Positions 8,886 through 17,288 of a DNA stretch of 64,000 nucleotides are shown piece by piece. A program made the translations under genes and the position numbers. The notes under the pieces are model-generated. The model was given only the letters and a program-made list of their open reading frames with translations. It was not told the DNA's origin and ran no database searches. The number at the start of each line of letters is the position of its first letter. The first letter of the stretch is position 1. The stretch is from NCBI GenBank assembly GCA_947449575.1, contig CANFRV010000017.1:1-64000 (forward strand). The letters run 5' to 3'. The DNA comes from Flavobacteriales bacterium (GTDB lineage Bacteria > Bacteroidota > Bacteroidia > Flavobacteriales_D > Crocinitomicaceae).

Positions 8886-9665
8886 ATGAAAATCAATCAA
8901 AATATTTCTTTAAAAAGCACGGTGGTAATTCTTTGCTTTTTGATGGCCCGCTATTCAAATTTTCTTTTCGCTTTAGCTATTGGTGTAAAAAAATGGGAAA
9001 GTCTCGACCAAATAATTTCATACAGTCTAATTCTGGCTTTCGGATTACTAATTGGATTGTTTTTGGCGGCTTTCCTCACAGGGAAATTCAGTTATGAACC
9101 GTTAGGCTTGAAATTAAATTCAATGTATGAGTTAATCTATGGTTTTTTGTTTACGATTCCTATGCTTTTGGGATTTCTATTTATTTTTAGATGCATTTAT
9201 ATTATCGACTTAAACGCTTATTTCAAATACCTTGTAATAGCCGGTTTTGGTGAAGAATTCCTTTTCAGAGGATTATTATTTGGTTTATTGTTTAAATATT
9301 GTAATTGGGGTTTTATTCCTGCTTGTATTGTCAGCGGCTTATTTTTTGGTGCAGGTCATTTATACCAAGCAAGTGACATTTATACTGGACTAAATGTCTT
9401 TCTTTTTACATTTTTCGCGAATTTAGCCTTTGCTTTTTTTTACCACGTGTGGGGAAGTTTATGGATGATCATATCTTTGCATGGATTTATAGATTTAATT
9501 TGGGCACTTTTCCCCTTAACTTCTAATGATAAAAGCAATACGAATGTAAATTTCTTTTACTTTTCAGCTTTCATATTTGCTTTAATCGTGACGATAGTAA
9601 AATTTAACAACCAAGACAAAGGTTTATTTACATCCAAACTTTGGGTTAACCGCGAAATTTCATAG
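8886..9665 (+). CDS. CPBP family intramembrane metalloprotease
   Basis: A 259-residue integral-membrane protein with about seven helices. The CPBP/Abi (Rce1-like) motifs are complete: GEEFLFRG (Glu123-Glu124, Arg128), FFGAGHL (His158) and LHGFIDL (His199, Asp203). In Rce1-type enzymes these residues coordinate and activate water for cleavage within the membrane. Substrates of bacterial members are mostly unknown; roles include bacteriocin immunity and protein processing. The gene appears monocistronic. Confidence 0.88.
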   Translation: MKINQNISLKSTVVILCFLMARYSNFLFALAIGVKKWESLDQIISYSLILAFGLLIGLFLAAFLTGKFSYEPLGLKLNSMYELIYGFLFTIPMLLGFLFIFRCIYIIDLNAYFKYLVIAGFGEEFLFRGLLFGLLFKYCNWGFIPACIVSGLFFGAGHLYQASDIYTGLNVFLFTFFANLAFAFFYHVWGSLWMIISLHGFIDLIWALFPLTSNDKSNTNVNFFYFSAFIFALIVTIVKFNNQDKGLFTSKLWVNREIS

Positions 9666-9743
9666 AAATCACACGGTTTTTGATTGTATCTTCAGGTAAA
9701 AAAGTTTCATTTATTATCCTATCGACTTTTGGCTCAAAAACAC

Positions 9744-9751
9744 TATCTTTG
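9744..9751 (+). promoter_or_regulatory. -7 promoter box (TATCTTTG) of prfC
   Basis: A perfect TAnnTTTG box 28 bases before ATG 9780. It lies inside the upstream extension of the open frame, which argues that translation starts at 9780 and not at the earlier ATG 9684. Confidence 0.7.
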
Positions 9752-9779
9752 CGCCCTATTAAAAATTGTCATAGCTGGT

Positions 9780-11372
9780 ATGAAGAACGCTGAAGAGATC
9801 GAAAAAAGAAGAACATTTGGAATTATTTCTCACCCCGATGCTGGTAAAACAACATTAACCGAAAAACTATTGCTTTTTGGAGGTGCGATACAATCAGCTG
9901 GAGCAGTTAAAAATAATAAAATAAAGAAAACAGCAACTTCAGATTTCATGGAGATTGAAAAGCAAAGAGGAATCTCCGTTGCTACCTCCGTAATGGCTTT
10001 CGAATACGCTGGAAAACAAGTAAATATTTTAGATACTCCTGGTCACAAGGATTTTGCTGAAGACACTTTTCGAACGCTAACGGCAGTAGATAGTGTTATT
10101 CTAGTGATTGACAGTGCTAGTGGAGTTGAATCACAAACAGAAAAGTTAATGGAAGTGTGCCGAATGAGGAAAACACCCGTTATCATCTTTATCAATAAAA
10201 TGGATAGAGAAGGTAAATATGTGTTTGACTTATTGGACGAATTGGAATCAACACTTGATATTAAAGTCAGACCGCTTACTTGGCCTATTGGAATGGGGGA
10301 TCGCTTCAAAGGGGTTTACAATATCTACGATAAAAGTTTGAACTTATTTCAAGCCAACAAAACGAAGATTTCTACTGAAATTGTTGAAATAACAGATCTA
10401 AACGATCCACAATTAGATGAAATCGTAGGGGAAGCACCTGCAAATGAGCTACGTGAGGAATTGGAAATCGTTGAAGGTATATACGATGCATTTGATCGAG
10501 AAGCATACTTAAAAGGAGATATTGCACCTGTATTTTTTGGTTCAGCCGTGAATAATTTTGGTGTAAAAGAATTATTAGATACTTTCTGCAGAATTTCGCC
10601 GTCCCCTCGAGGAAGAGATACAGATCTACGTTTCATTCACCCAGAAGATGAGAAATTTTCAGGATTCGTTTTTAAAATTCATGCGAACTTAGATCCAAAA
10701 CACAGAGATAGAATCGCATTCCTTCGAATCGTTTCAGGAAAATTTGAACGAAACACATTCTATAATCACGTTCGTTTAGACAAGAAAATGAAATTTCCGA
10801 ATCCTACTTCATTCATGGCGCAAGATAAAAGTGTTATCGATGAGGCATATCCTGGCGATGTGATTGGATTATATGATACTGGAAGTTTTAAAATTGGTGA
10901 TACACTAAATGAAGGTGAAAAATTTATGTACAAAGGTATTCCTAGTTTCTCTCCTGAAATCTTCCAAGAACTTGAAAATTTAGATCCATTGAAATCAAAA
11001 CAATTGGAGAAAGGTATTCGTCAATTAATGGATGAGGGAGTTGCACAATTATTTATTCAACAACCTGGAAATCGGAAAATTGTAGGTACCGTGGGTCAAC
11101 TGCAATTTGAAGTTATCGCGTATCGTCTTGAACATGAGTATGGCGCTAATTGTCGATTTGTTCCTAAAAATTATTTTAAGGCTTGTTGGTTAACAACTGA
11201 TAATCAAGAACAAATGACTCAATTTATGCGTGCAAAAGGAAATTATTTAGCAAAAGACAAGGATGATAATTGGGTTTTCTTAGCGGAAACATCTTTCTTA
11301 TTGTCAATGGCTGAGCAAGATTATCCAGCCATTACATTTCATAAAACATCTGAGTTTAAGTTGGAAGTTTAG
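9780..11372 (+). CDS. prfC: Peptide chain release factor 3
   Basis: A 530-residue translational GTPase from ATG 9780, the usual length for RF3. The G domain starts at once ([20 protein letters not shown], with the P-loop), followed by DTPGHKDF and NKMDRE, and the RF3-specific domains ([15 protein letters not shown] and the C-terminal [18 protein letters not shown]). RF3 recycles RF1/RF2 from the ribosome after peptide release. The earlier in-frame ATG would add 32 residues and overlaps the promoter box, so I rejected it. Downstream lie degenerate TTAGGTGTTAGG-type repeats. Confidence 0.96.
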   Translation: MKNAEEIEKRRTFGIISHPDAGKTTLTEKLLLFGGAIQSAGAVKNNKIKKTATSDFMEIEKQRGISVATSVMAFEYAGKQVNILDTPGHKDFAEDTFRTLTAVDSVILVIDSASGVESQTEKLMEVCRMRKTPVIIFINKMDREGKYVFDLLDELESTLDIKVRPLTWPIGMGDRFKGVYNIYDKSLNLFQANKTKISTEIVEITDLNDPQLDEIVGEAPANELREELEIVEGIYDAFDREAYLKGDIAPVFFGSAVNNFGVKELLDTFCRISPSPRGRDTDLRFIHPEDEKFSGFVFKIHANLDPKHRDRIAFLRIVSGKFERNTFYNHVRLDKKMKFPNPTSFMAQDKSVIDEAYPGDVIGLYDTGSFKIGDTLNEGEKFMYKGIPSFSPEIFQELENLDPLKSKQLEKGIRQLMDEGVAQLFIQQPGNRKIVGTVGQLQFEVIAYRLEHEYGANCRFVPKNYFKACWLTTDNQEQMTQFMRAKGNYLAKDKDDNWVFLAETSFLLSMAEQDYPAITFHKTSEFKLEV

Positions 11373-11645
11373 GTGTTAGGGATTGGGTGTTAGGTTTTAG
11401 GTCTGTTTAGGGTAGACTGGGAATTGGGTTTTAAGAGTTAGGTTTTAGGTCGTATAGGTTAGAGTAATAAAAATTATAAAAATGAATTAAGATAAGGTTA
11501 TTAAGTTTTTTGTTTTAGGTGCAACATTACACAGCCCAACACCTAAAACCAAACACCCAACACCCATGAATAATAATGTAAAAGTGTTCAGTTTAAAGGA
11601 GGTAACCTACCCAGGCCAACACCTAAAACCAAACACCAAACACCC
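11373..11645. repeat. TTAGGT/ACCTAA repeat cluster, inverted arms
   Basis: The stretch after prfC holds several copies of GGTGTTAGG, GTTAGGTTTTAGGT and related words (11373-11461). The complementary form CAACACCTAAAACCAAACAC occurs twice, at about 11540-11565 and 11617-11640. The two orientations could pair into a long stem around an AT-rich 70-base centre. The last copy lies in the leader of the ABC-F gene. It looks like a dispersed, slippage-prone intergenic repeat, not coding. Confidence 0.75.
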
Positions 11646-11652
11646 AAAAAAA

Positions 11653-13287
11653 ATGATATCAATTGACGGTTTAGCTGTAGAATTTAGTGGTACAACACTT
11701 TTTAGTGATGTTTCTTTCGTTATTAATGAAAATGATAAGATTGCCTTAATGGGTAAAAATGGGGCGGGGAAATCCACCCTTTTGAAGATTTTATCGGGTT
11801 TAACTCAGCCTACTCGTGGAAGTGTTTCTGCGCCTAAAGAATATATTATTGCCTATTTGCCTCAGCATTTATTGACGGAAGATGATTGCTCTGTTTTTGA
11901 TGAAACGTCAAAAGCATTTAAGGCTATTTTCTCCATGAAAGATGAAATCGAAGCTTTAAATCAGGAGTTAACGATTAGAACGGACTACGAATCCGACGAA
12001 TATATGAAAATCATTGAGCGTGTTTCAGAAGTAAGTGAAGCATTTTATATGATTGAAGAAATAAATTACGAAGCGGAAGTTGAAAAAGTACTTTTTGGAC
12101 TTGGATTTTTACGTGAAGATTTCACTAGGCCAACCAAAGAATTTAGTGGTGGCTGGAGAATGAGAATTGAATTAGCTAAAATTTTATTGCAAAAACCAGA
12201 CCTTATCTTATTAGATGAACCTACGAATCACATGGATATTGAATCGATTCAATGGCTCGAAGATTTTTTAATCAATAATGCAAAAGCGGTTGTGGTGATT
12301 TCGCACGATAGAACGTTTGTTGACAATATCACAACACGAACGATTGAAGTCACAATGGGAAGAATTTACGACTACAAAGCGAAATATTCTCATTATTTAG
12401 AATTAAGAAAAGAACGTAGAGAACAACAGCAAAAACAGTTTGATGAACAGCAAAAATTCATCGCAGAACAGACCGAATTTATTGAACGATTTAAAGGCAC
12501 ATTTTCTAAAACATTGGTCGTTCAATCGCGTGTTAAAATGTTAGAAAAACTAAAAATCGTGGAGGTCGATGAAGTAGATTCCTCTTCACTGCGATTGAAG
12601 TTCCCTCCTGCCCCAAGATCAGGAAATTACCCTTTGATTGTTACCGAACTTTCAAAATCATACAATGATCATGTGGTTTTCAAAGATGCTTCATTGACCA
12701 TTGAACGAGGTCAAAAAGTAGCCTTTGTTGGTAAAAATGGAGAAGGGAAATCAACCATGATTAAAGCGATAATGAAACAACTTGATTTTGAAGGCACATT
12801 GGAATTAGGACACAATGTTCAAATTGGTTATTTCGCTCAAAACCAAGCTGCTTTATTAGATGAAAGTTTAACTATTTTTGAAACAATTGATCATATTGCG
12901 GTGGGCGATATTCGAACAAAAGTAAAAGATATTCTTGGTGCGTTTATGTTTGGTGGAGAAACGAGCACAAAGAAAGTGAAAGTGCTGTCAGGTGGAGAAA
13001 AAACGCGCTTAGCAATGATAAAACTATTGTTAGAACCTGTCAACCTTTTAATTTTAGATGAACCTACCAATCATCTAGATATGAAAACAAAAGATATTAT
13101 CAAAGATGCATTGGCGGCGTTTGACGGCACATTAATACTGGTTTCGCACGATCGAGATTTCTTGGATGGTTTAGCGACAAAGGTGTTTGAATTTAGAAAT
13201 AAGCGTGTTGTTGAACATTTTGAAGACATCAAAGGATTCTTAGTGAAAAAGAAAATGGAGAATTTAAAAGAAATAGAACGTAAATAA
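11653..13287 (+). CDS. ABC-F family ATPase
   Basis: A 544-residue soluble protein with two ABC ATPase domains and no membrane segment. Walker A motifs are GKNGAGKST and GKNGEGKST, signatures are FSGGWRMR and LSGGEKTR, and both Walker B regions end LLDEPTNHMD/LILDEPTNHLD. A charged linker (RKERREQQQKQFDEQQ) separates the domains, as in ribosome-associated ABC-F factors (Uup/YbiT/EttA group). Such proteins act on the ribosomal E site in translation or antibiotic protection; which role applies here cannot be read. I place the start at 11653 because the preceding 29 in-frame codons are repeat sequence. Confidence 0.92.
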   Translation: MISIDGLAVEFSGTTLFSDVSFVINENDKIALMGKNGAGKSTLLKILSGLTQPTRGSVSAPKEYIIAYLPQHLLTEDDCSVFDETSKAFKAIFSMKDEIEALNQELTIRTDYESDEYMKIIERVSEVSEAFYMIEEINYEAEVEKVLFGLGFLREDFTRPTKEFSGGWRMRIELAKILLQKPDLILLDEPTNHMDIESIQWLEDFLINNAKAVVVISHDRTFVDNITTRTIEVTMGRIYDYKAKYSHYLELRKERREQQQKQFDEQQKFIAEQTEFIERFKGTFSKTLVVQSRVKMLEKLKIVEVDEVDSSSLRLKFPPAPRSGNYPLIVTELSKSYNDHVVFKDASLTIERGQKVAFVGKNGEGKSTMIKAIMKQLDFEGTLELGHNVQIGYFAQNQAALLDESLTIFETIDHIAVGDIRTKVKDILGAFMFGGETSTKKVKVLSGGEKTRLAMIKLLLEPVNLLILDEPTNHLDMKTKDIIKDALAAFDGTLILVSHDRDFLDGLATKVFEFRNKRVVEHFEDIKGFLVKKKMENLKEIERK

Positions 13288-13294
13288 TAAGATT

Positions 13295-13588
13295 ATGAAT
13301 TTTAAATCAAAACTCGGAATATTAAGAATACTAGCAATACTTGAAGGAATATCATACTTGCTTCTTTTTGCTGTAACAATGCCCTTAAAAAAAATATATG
13401 GTATATCTGAACCTAATAAATTTGTAGGATATGCACATGGCTTCTTATTTATTGCATATTGCATCTATGTTATATTAGTCGCTTCAGAAAAAAAATGGTC
13501 TGTTAAAACAACTTTATTTGCAGGCTTTGCCTCTTTGGTTCCATTTGGGACTTTTATTGCTGATGCTAAGATATTTAAAAAGAATTAA
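13295..13588 (+). CDS. DUF3817 membrane protein
   Basis: A 97-residue protein with three membrane helices: LRILAILEGISYLLLFAV, GYAHGFLFIAYCIYVILVA and LFAGFASLVPFGTFIADA. The E-G-x-S-Y and G-x-x-H-G motifs and the final PFGTF-x-x-D are typical of DUF3817 (YdzA-like). Function is unknown. It begins 7 bases after the ABC-F stop, so they share a transcript. Its last dozen codons lie inside a 165-bp tandem duplication that copied the 3' end of the gene downstream. Confidence 0.88.
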   Translation: MNFKSKLGILRILAILEGISYLLLFAVTMPLKKIYGISEPNKFVGYAHGFLFIAYCIYVILVASEKKWSVKTTLFAGFASLVPFGTFIADAKIFKKN

Positions 13589-13860
13589 AAAGAATTAAAA
13601 AAATTAACCACAGAGGGCACTGAGTTAAAAAATAGAGTTTCACAGAGTTTTAAAAAAAAGAACACAGTGAAACTCCTAAAAAAAAACTCTGTGAACTCTG
13701 TGGATAAAAAAAACACTTTTATTGCTGATGCAAAATATTTAAAAAAAATTAATAAAAATTAACCGCAGAAAACACTGAGTAAAAAAATAGAGTTTCACAG
13801 AGTTTTTAAAAAGAACACTGTGAAACTCCTCAAAAAAAAACTCTGTGCACTCTGTGGTTA
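13550..13860. repeat. 165-bp tandem duplication carrying long hairpins
   Basis: The unit starting at the 3' end of the DUF3817 gene (CTTTTATTGCTGATGC at 13551) is repeated 165 bases later (13716). Each unit contains a long imperfect palindrome: AACCACAGAGGGCACTGAGT paired with AACTCTGTGAACTCTGTGG (13608-13703), and a second copy at 13763-13857. Inner arms AGTTTCACAGAGTTTT and AACACAGTGAAACTC also pair. CACAGAG/CTCTGTG palindromes are widespread intergenic elements in diverse bacteria. This explains the whole gap before comB. Confidence 0.85.
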
Positions 13861-13876
13861 AAAAAAAAGATTATCT

Positions 13877-14599
13877 ATGAACGAAACAAGAAAACACGTT
13901 GAAGTGTGTTCAACACCCGGGGAATACGCTTATTACAAAGGAGAATATGAAATCGTTGTTGTGATTGATGTATTAAGAGCAACGTCCGCTATTTGCGCAG
14001 CTTTTCACAATGGAATAAATTCGATAATCCCTGTTCCTACCGTTGAGGAAGCGTGGGAATATAAAAACAAAGGATTTCTTGTAGGTGCGGAAAGAAAAGG
14101 ACAAATCGTTGAAGGTTTTGATTTTGGAAATTCGCCTTACAGTTACATGAAGGAAGAATTTAGAGGCAAAGATGTGGTTTTATCGACCACCAACGGAACG
14201 AAATCAATTGACGTATGTAAAGATGCTGATATTGTGGTGATTGGTTCTTTTTTAAATCTCAATTATCTATGTGAATGGTTGGCTGTTCAAGATAAAAATA
14301 TTCTTTGTCTCTGTTCAGGATGGCAAGATAAATTTAATTTAGAAGATACAATTTGTGCTGGAGCAATTTCAGATTTCCTAATCAATACGGGTAATTTCAC
14401 GTCGGATGAAGACTCTTCCATTGCTGCAAAATATTTATATCTTTCTGCAAAGGATAATTATTTCGGTTATTTAAAATCGAGTTCACACCGAAGAAGATTG
14501 AAAAATTTAAACTTAAATGAGGATATTAAATACTGTTTAACACCCAATCAAACAGACGTTATTCCGATTTTGAGAGATGGGAAATTGGTGAAATTATAA
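13877..14599 (+). CDS. comB: 2-phosphosulfolactate phosphatase (ComB family)
   Basis: A 240-residue ComB-family protein. The N-terminal VVVIDVLRATSAICAAF, GFDFGNSP, LSTTNGTK and the later CSGWQDKFNLEDTICAGA motifs match the family throughout. ComB hydrolyses (R)-2-phospho-3-sulfolactate, a step of coenzyme M synthesis in archaea; many bacteria keep ComB without that pathway, possibly for sulfolactate metabolism or as a generic Mg-dependent phosphatase. The next gene starts 4 bases downstream. Confidence 0.9.
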   Translation: MNETRKHVEVCSTPGEYAYYKGEYEIVVVIDVLRATSAICAAFHNGINSIIPVPTVEEAWEYKNKGFLVGAERKGQIVEGFDFGNSPYSYMKEEFRGKDVVLSTTNGTKSIDVCKDADIVVIGSFLNLNYLCEWLAVQDKNILCLCSGWQDKFNLEDTICAGAISDFLINTGNFTSDEDSSIAAKYLYLSAKDNYFGYLKSSSHRRRLKNLNLNEDIKYCLTPNQTDVIPILRDGKLVKL

Positions 14600-14603
14600 A
14601 AAA

Positions 14604-15608
14604 ATGAAATTACCTACCTATAAAATCATACTTTCAATATTGATTCCTTTTCTCTTTTCATTTGGTTATTATGAAAGCAGAAACGATAAGAAATGGGGCT
14701 TTTTTGGACATAAACGTATCAATCGAATTGCGGTTTTTACCTTACCTCCAGAAATGTTTGCTTTTTACAAAGAACACATTGAATTTTTAACCGATCATGC
14801 GGTGGATCCTGATAAACGTAGATATGCAATGGATGGTGAAGCTCAATGTCATTATATTGATATTGACCATTATACCTCCGACAGTATTGACCCATTTACT
14901 GTCGTTCCAAGGCATTGGAAAGAGGCGGTACTTAAATTTTCAGAAGATACATTGCAAACATATGGTATTGTTCCATGGCACATTCAAACCATGAAATATC
15001 GACTACAAAAAGCATTTGAAACCAACAATATTGACCTTATTTTAAAGTATTCAGCCGAAATTGGGCATTATATTGCTGACGCGCATGTTCCTTTGCATAC
15101 CACTGAAAATTACAACGGCCAGCTGACTGGGCAAAAAGGGATTCATGGTTTGTGGGAAAGTCGCTTAGTAGAATTGAATGCAGAAAAGTATGACTATTTT
15201 ATTGGAAAATGTCAATATGTTCCAAGTGTTATCGATTTTTCGTGGGAAGCAGTAAAAGCCTCACACATTGCGCTAGATTCCGTTTTTAGGCTTGAAAAAG
15301 AAGTAACCGCAGATTTTCCAACCGACAAAAAATACAGTTATGAAACCAGAGGAAACATCACGTCTCAAGTTTATTCGTTTGACTTTAGTCAAGAGTATAA
15401 CAAGCGCATGAACGGCATGGTGGAGAGAAGATTACGCTATGCCATCATTGCCGTTGGATCTATTTGGTACACCGCTTGGGTGGATGCCGGCCAACCCGAT
15501 CTCACGAAATTATTAAATAGCAAGCTTTCTTCAGAAATTATGCGGGAAATGGATACCTTAGAAGTGAAATTTAAAAACAAAAAACACCTCGGGCGCGTGT
15601 GCGATTAA
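14604..15608 (+). CDS. Exported zinc-dependent phospholipase C / S1-P1 nuclease-like protein
   Basis: A 334-residue protein with an N-terminal hydrophobic segment (residues 5-21) that is probably a signal peptide or anchor. After it, the trinuclear-zinc pattern of the S1/P1 nuclease and phospholipase C superfamily is visible: Trp31 near the mature N-terminus, GHKRINR (His36), HAVDPDKRR (Asp68 or Asp70), HYIDIDHY (His83), and GHYIADAHVPLH (His155, Asp159, His161, His165). A periplasmic or secreted phosphodiesterase is expected. It lies 4 bases after comB. The substrate (nucleic acid or phospholipid) cannot be decided. Confidence 0.8.
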   Translation: MKLPTYKIILSILIPFLFSFGYYESRNDKKWGFFGHKRINRIAVFTLPPEMFAFYKEHIEFLTDHAVDPDKRRYAMDGEAQCHYIDIDHYTSDSIDPFTVVPRHWKEAVLKFSEDTLQTYGIVPWHIQTMKYRLQKAFETNNIDLILKYSAEIGHYIADAHVPLHTTENYNGQLTGQKGIHGLWESRLVELNAEKYDYFIGKCQYVPSVIDFSWEAVKASHIALDSVFRLEKEVTADFPTDKKYSYETRGNITSQVYSFDFSQEYNKRMNGMVERRLRYAIIAVGSIWYTAWVDAGQPDLTKLLNSKLSSEIMREMDTLEVKFKNKKHLGRVCD

Positions 15609-15711
15609 TGCGTTTTCTATTCCTCACACTTTCATCATTCACTGATTTTCGGGATTCAAAATAAAAATATTTTCAAAGTGTTTCGTTGACGCAAATGAAA
15701 CTATAAATAAC

Positions 15712-15719
15712 TACCTTTG
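15712..15719 (+). promoter_or_regulatory. -7 promoter box (TACCTTTG) of tRNA-Leu
   Basis: Perfect TAnnTTTG box 7 bases before the mature tRNA. A TTGAC at 15686-15690 sits at exactly the -33/-7 offset (26 bases). This is a good internal calibration of the promoter type used by this genome. Confidence 0.75.
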
Positions 15720-15726
15720 CACAACT

Positions 15727-15809
15727 GCGCACGTGGTGAAACGGTAGACATGCCAGCTTGAGGGGCTGGTGCCTTCAGTGGTGTGCTGGTTCGAGTCCAG
15801 TCGTGCGCA
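15727..15809 (+). tRNA. tRNA-Leu (anticodon GAG)
   Basis: The acceptor stem GCGCACG (15727-15733) pairs with CGTGCGC (15802-15808), followed by discriminator A15809. The anticodon stem-loop is CCAGC-TTGAGGG-GCTGG with GAG at 15760-15762, decoding CUC/CUU. The T arm reads GCTGG-TTCGAGT-CCAGT, and the extended variable arm (CCTTCAGTGGTG) is the class II form expected for leucine. The 3' CCA is not encoded. A terminator follows directly. Confidence 0.96.
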
Positions 15810-15819
15810 CTTTTACGAG

Positions 15820-15856
15820 AGCTATTCAGTTAATTTTTAATTGAGTAGCTTTTTTT
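15820..15856 (+). terminator. Rho-independent terminator of tRNA-Leu
   Basis: AGCTATTCAGTTAA and TTAATTGAGTAGCT form a stem with two wobble pairs, directly followed by seven T residues. Confidence 0.8.
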
Positions 15857-15893
15857 GTTTACCGTATTTTTTCCGATAAAAATTAAAAAGCAT

Positions 15894-15923
15894 AAAAAAA
15901 CGCCCAACTATTAATTGGACGTT
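15894..15923 (-). terminator. Rho-independent terminator for the minus-strand gene at 15943-16431
   Basis: Read on the minus strand, AAACGTCCAA (15923 to 15914) pairs with TTGGGCGTTT (15907 to 15898) with one mismatch and is followed by a T run. It lies 20 bases after the stop of the exported protein gene. Confidence 0.75.
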
Positions 15924-15942
15924 TATTATATTTAATTAGTAA

Positions 15943-16431
15943 TCAGATACACTTACTTAATTCTAAAATCTTTTCAGCTCTCTTCAATTCAATTTTTTTA
16001 TCAATGAAGGAATCAATCAAATATAATCTAATATCAGTAATATTCATAGTTTTAATAATTTGAAGTTGCTCTTGAGTAATAAAGTATTTGATATAAGTAA
16101 ATCCCGATACTACCTTAGATTCTGATGAAGTCAAAGTTATAATAGAATCGGAACACATAATCATTAATTTATCCCCTTTGTAAATAGAATAGACTTGTCC
16201 TGTTAAATTAACACCAACCTTAATAAATGCGCTACTATCAGATTTACAAAAATTAAAAGAAATTGCTGAATTGAAATCTTTATGTAAAACCTCCATTTTA
16301 GTAACAACATTTGTAGTTTTAGTAAATTTATCGAATTCATTTATTTCAAACTTACATTGTCCAAATGATAAAAAACTAATTAATTGAATAGTGAAAATTA
16401 TTTTTATTTTATTCTTAACTTCCTTTGACAT
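15943..16431 (-). CDS. Hypothetical exported protein
   Basis: A 162-residue protein of unknown function. Residues 1-25 look like a signal peptide (KNKIKIIFTIQLISFLSFGQ, ending in the SFGQ type often seen in Bacteroidota exported proteins). The rest is mixed alpha/beta with three cysteines near residues 26, 62 and 93 and a terminal Cys161. No catalytic motif or family was recognised. It has its own promoter box and terminator, so it is an independent unit. Confidence 0.6.
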   Translation of the reverse strand: MSKEVKNKIKIIFTIQLISFLSFGQCKFEINEFDKFTKTTNVVTKMEVLHKDFNSAISFNFCKSDSSAFIKVGVNLTGQVYSIYKGDKLMIMCSDSIITLTSSESKVVSGFTYIKYFITQEQLQIIKTMNITDIRLYLIDSFIDKKIELKRAEKILELSKCI

Positions 16432-16447
16432 AAATTTATATTTTTAA

Positions 16448-16455
16448 CAAATATA
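16448..16455 (-). promoter_or_regulatory. -7 promoter box (TATATTTG on minus strand)
   Basis: CAAATATA on the plus strand reads TATATTTG on the minus strand, 16 bases upstream of the ATG of the exported protein gene. Confidence 0.6.
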
Positions 16456-16532
16456 AGCATTTCAATCATTTAAAGGTTTCATTATTTTAATAATAAACTA
16501 TTCTTTCGTCTTTGTGATAGTTATAATCTTTG

Positions 16533-17218
16533 AAAAATCAAAGTGCCGACAATTGGTGGAGGTTTTGATGAGTTGGGGTAAAATGTCTGAACTGTGATTT
16601 TATATGATTTTATTGATTTGTTTGATTTTGATGAGTTGGGGTTTAAAAATCATATTTCATCATTTTAATCAAAAAAATCAAAGTACTGACAATGGGTGTG
16701 GGTTTTCAAAATCATATTTCATCACTCTAATCAAAAAAATCAAAGTGCTGACAATGGGTGTGGGTTTTGATGAGTTGGGGTAAAATGTCTGAACTGTGAT
16801 TTTGTATGATTTTATTGATTTGATTGATTTTGATGAGTTGGGGTTTAAAAATCATATTTCATCACTCTAATCAAAAAAATCAACGTGCTGACAATGGGTG
16901 TGGGTTTTGATGAGTTGGGGTAAAATGTCTGAACTGTGATTTTGTATGATTTTATTGATTTGTTTGATTTTGATGAGTTGGGGTTTAAAAATCATATTTC
17001 ATCATTTTAATCAAAAAAATCAAAGTACTGACAATGGGTGTGGGTTTTCAAATCATATTTCATCACTCTAATCAAAAAAATCAAAGTGCTAACAATGGGT
17101 GTGGGTTTTCAAATCATATTTCATCACTCTAATCAAAAAAATCAAAGTACAAACAATGGGTGTGGGTTTTCAAATCATATTCCATCATTTTAATCACTCT
17201 AATCAAAAAAAATCAAAG
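16533..17218. repeat. Composite tandem repeat array (140-bp and 61-bp units) upstream of GxxExxY gene
   Basis: Seven copies of the core TCAAAGTGCTGACAATGGGT (with small changes) have their GACAATGG word at 16548, 16689, 16750, 16890, 17030, 17091 and 17152. The spacings are 141, 61, 140, 140, 61 and 61 bases, so the order is long-short-long-long-short-short. The short unit is the core plus AATCATATTTCATCACTC and TAATCAAAAAAATC. The long unit has an extra 79 bases with TGATGAGTTGGGG at both ends and TCTGAACTGTGATT inside. TGATT-rich and AATCA-rich halves are complementary, so each unit can fold back. There is no coding frame through it. It ends about 70 bases before the GxxExxY gene. Confidence 0.92.
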
Positions 17219-17288
17219 GTAATAAGCTGATTATACTAGTTTTTCTGACTTTTTATTTCTAACTTTAGAAACACTAATCACTAAATCC

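Noticed and set aside
9684-9779. Upstream start for prfC
   Set aside because: The extension overlaps a perfect -7 promoter box and would add 32 residues absent from RF3 proteins.
11595-11607. Perfect Shine-Dalgarno-like AAAGGAGGTAACC
   Set aside because: No start codon follows at a suitable distance, Bacteroidota rarely use such sites, and the ABC-F start is about 46 bases further on; treated as coincidence.
16533-17218. CRISPR array
   Set aside because: The parts between repeats are themselves repeated, unit sizes are 61 and 140 bases, and no cas gene is present.
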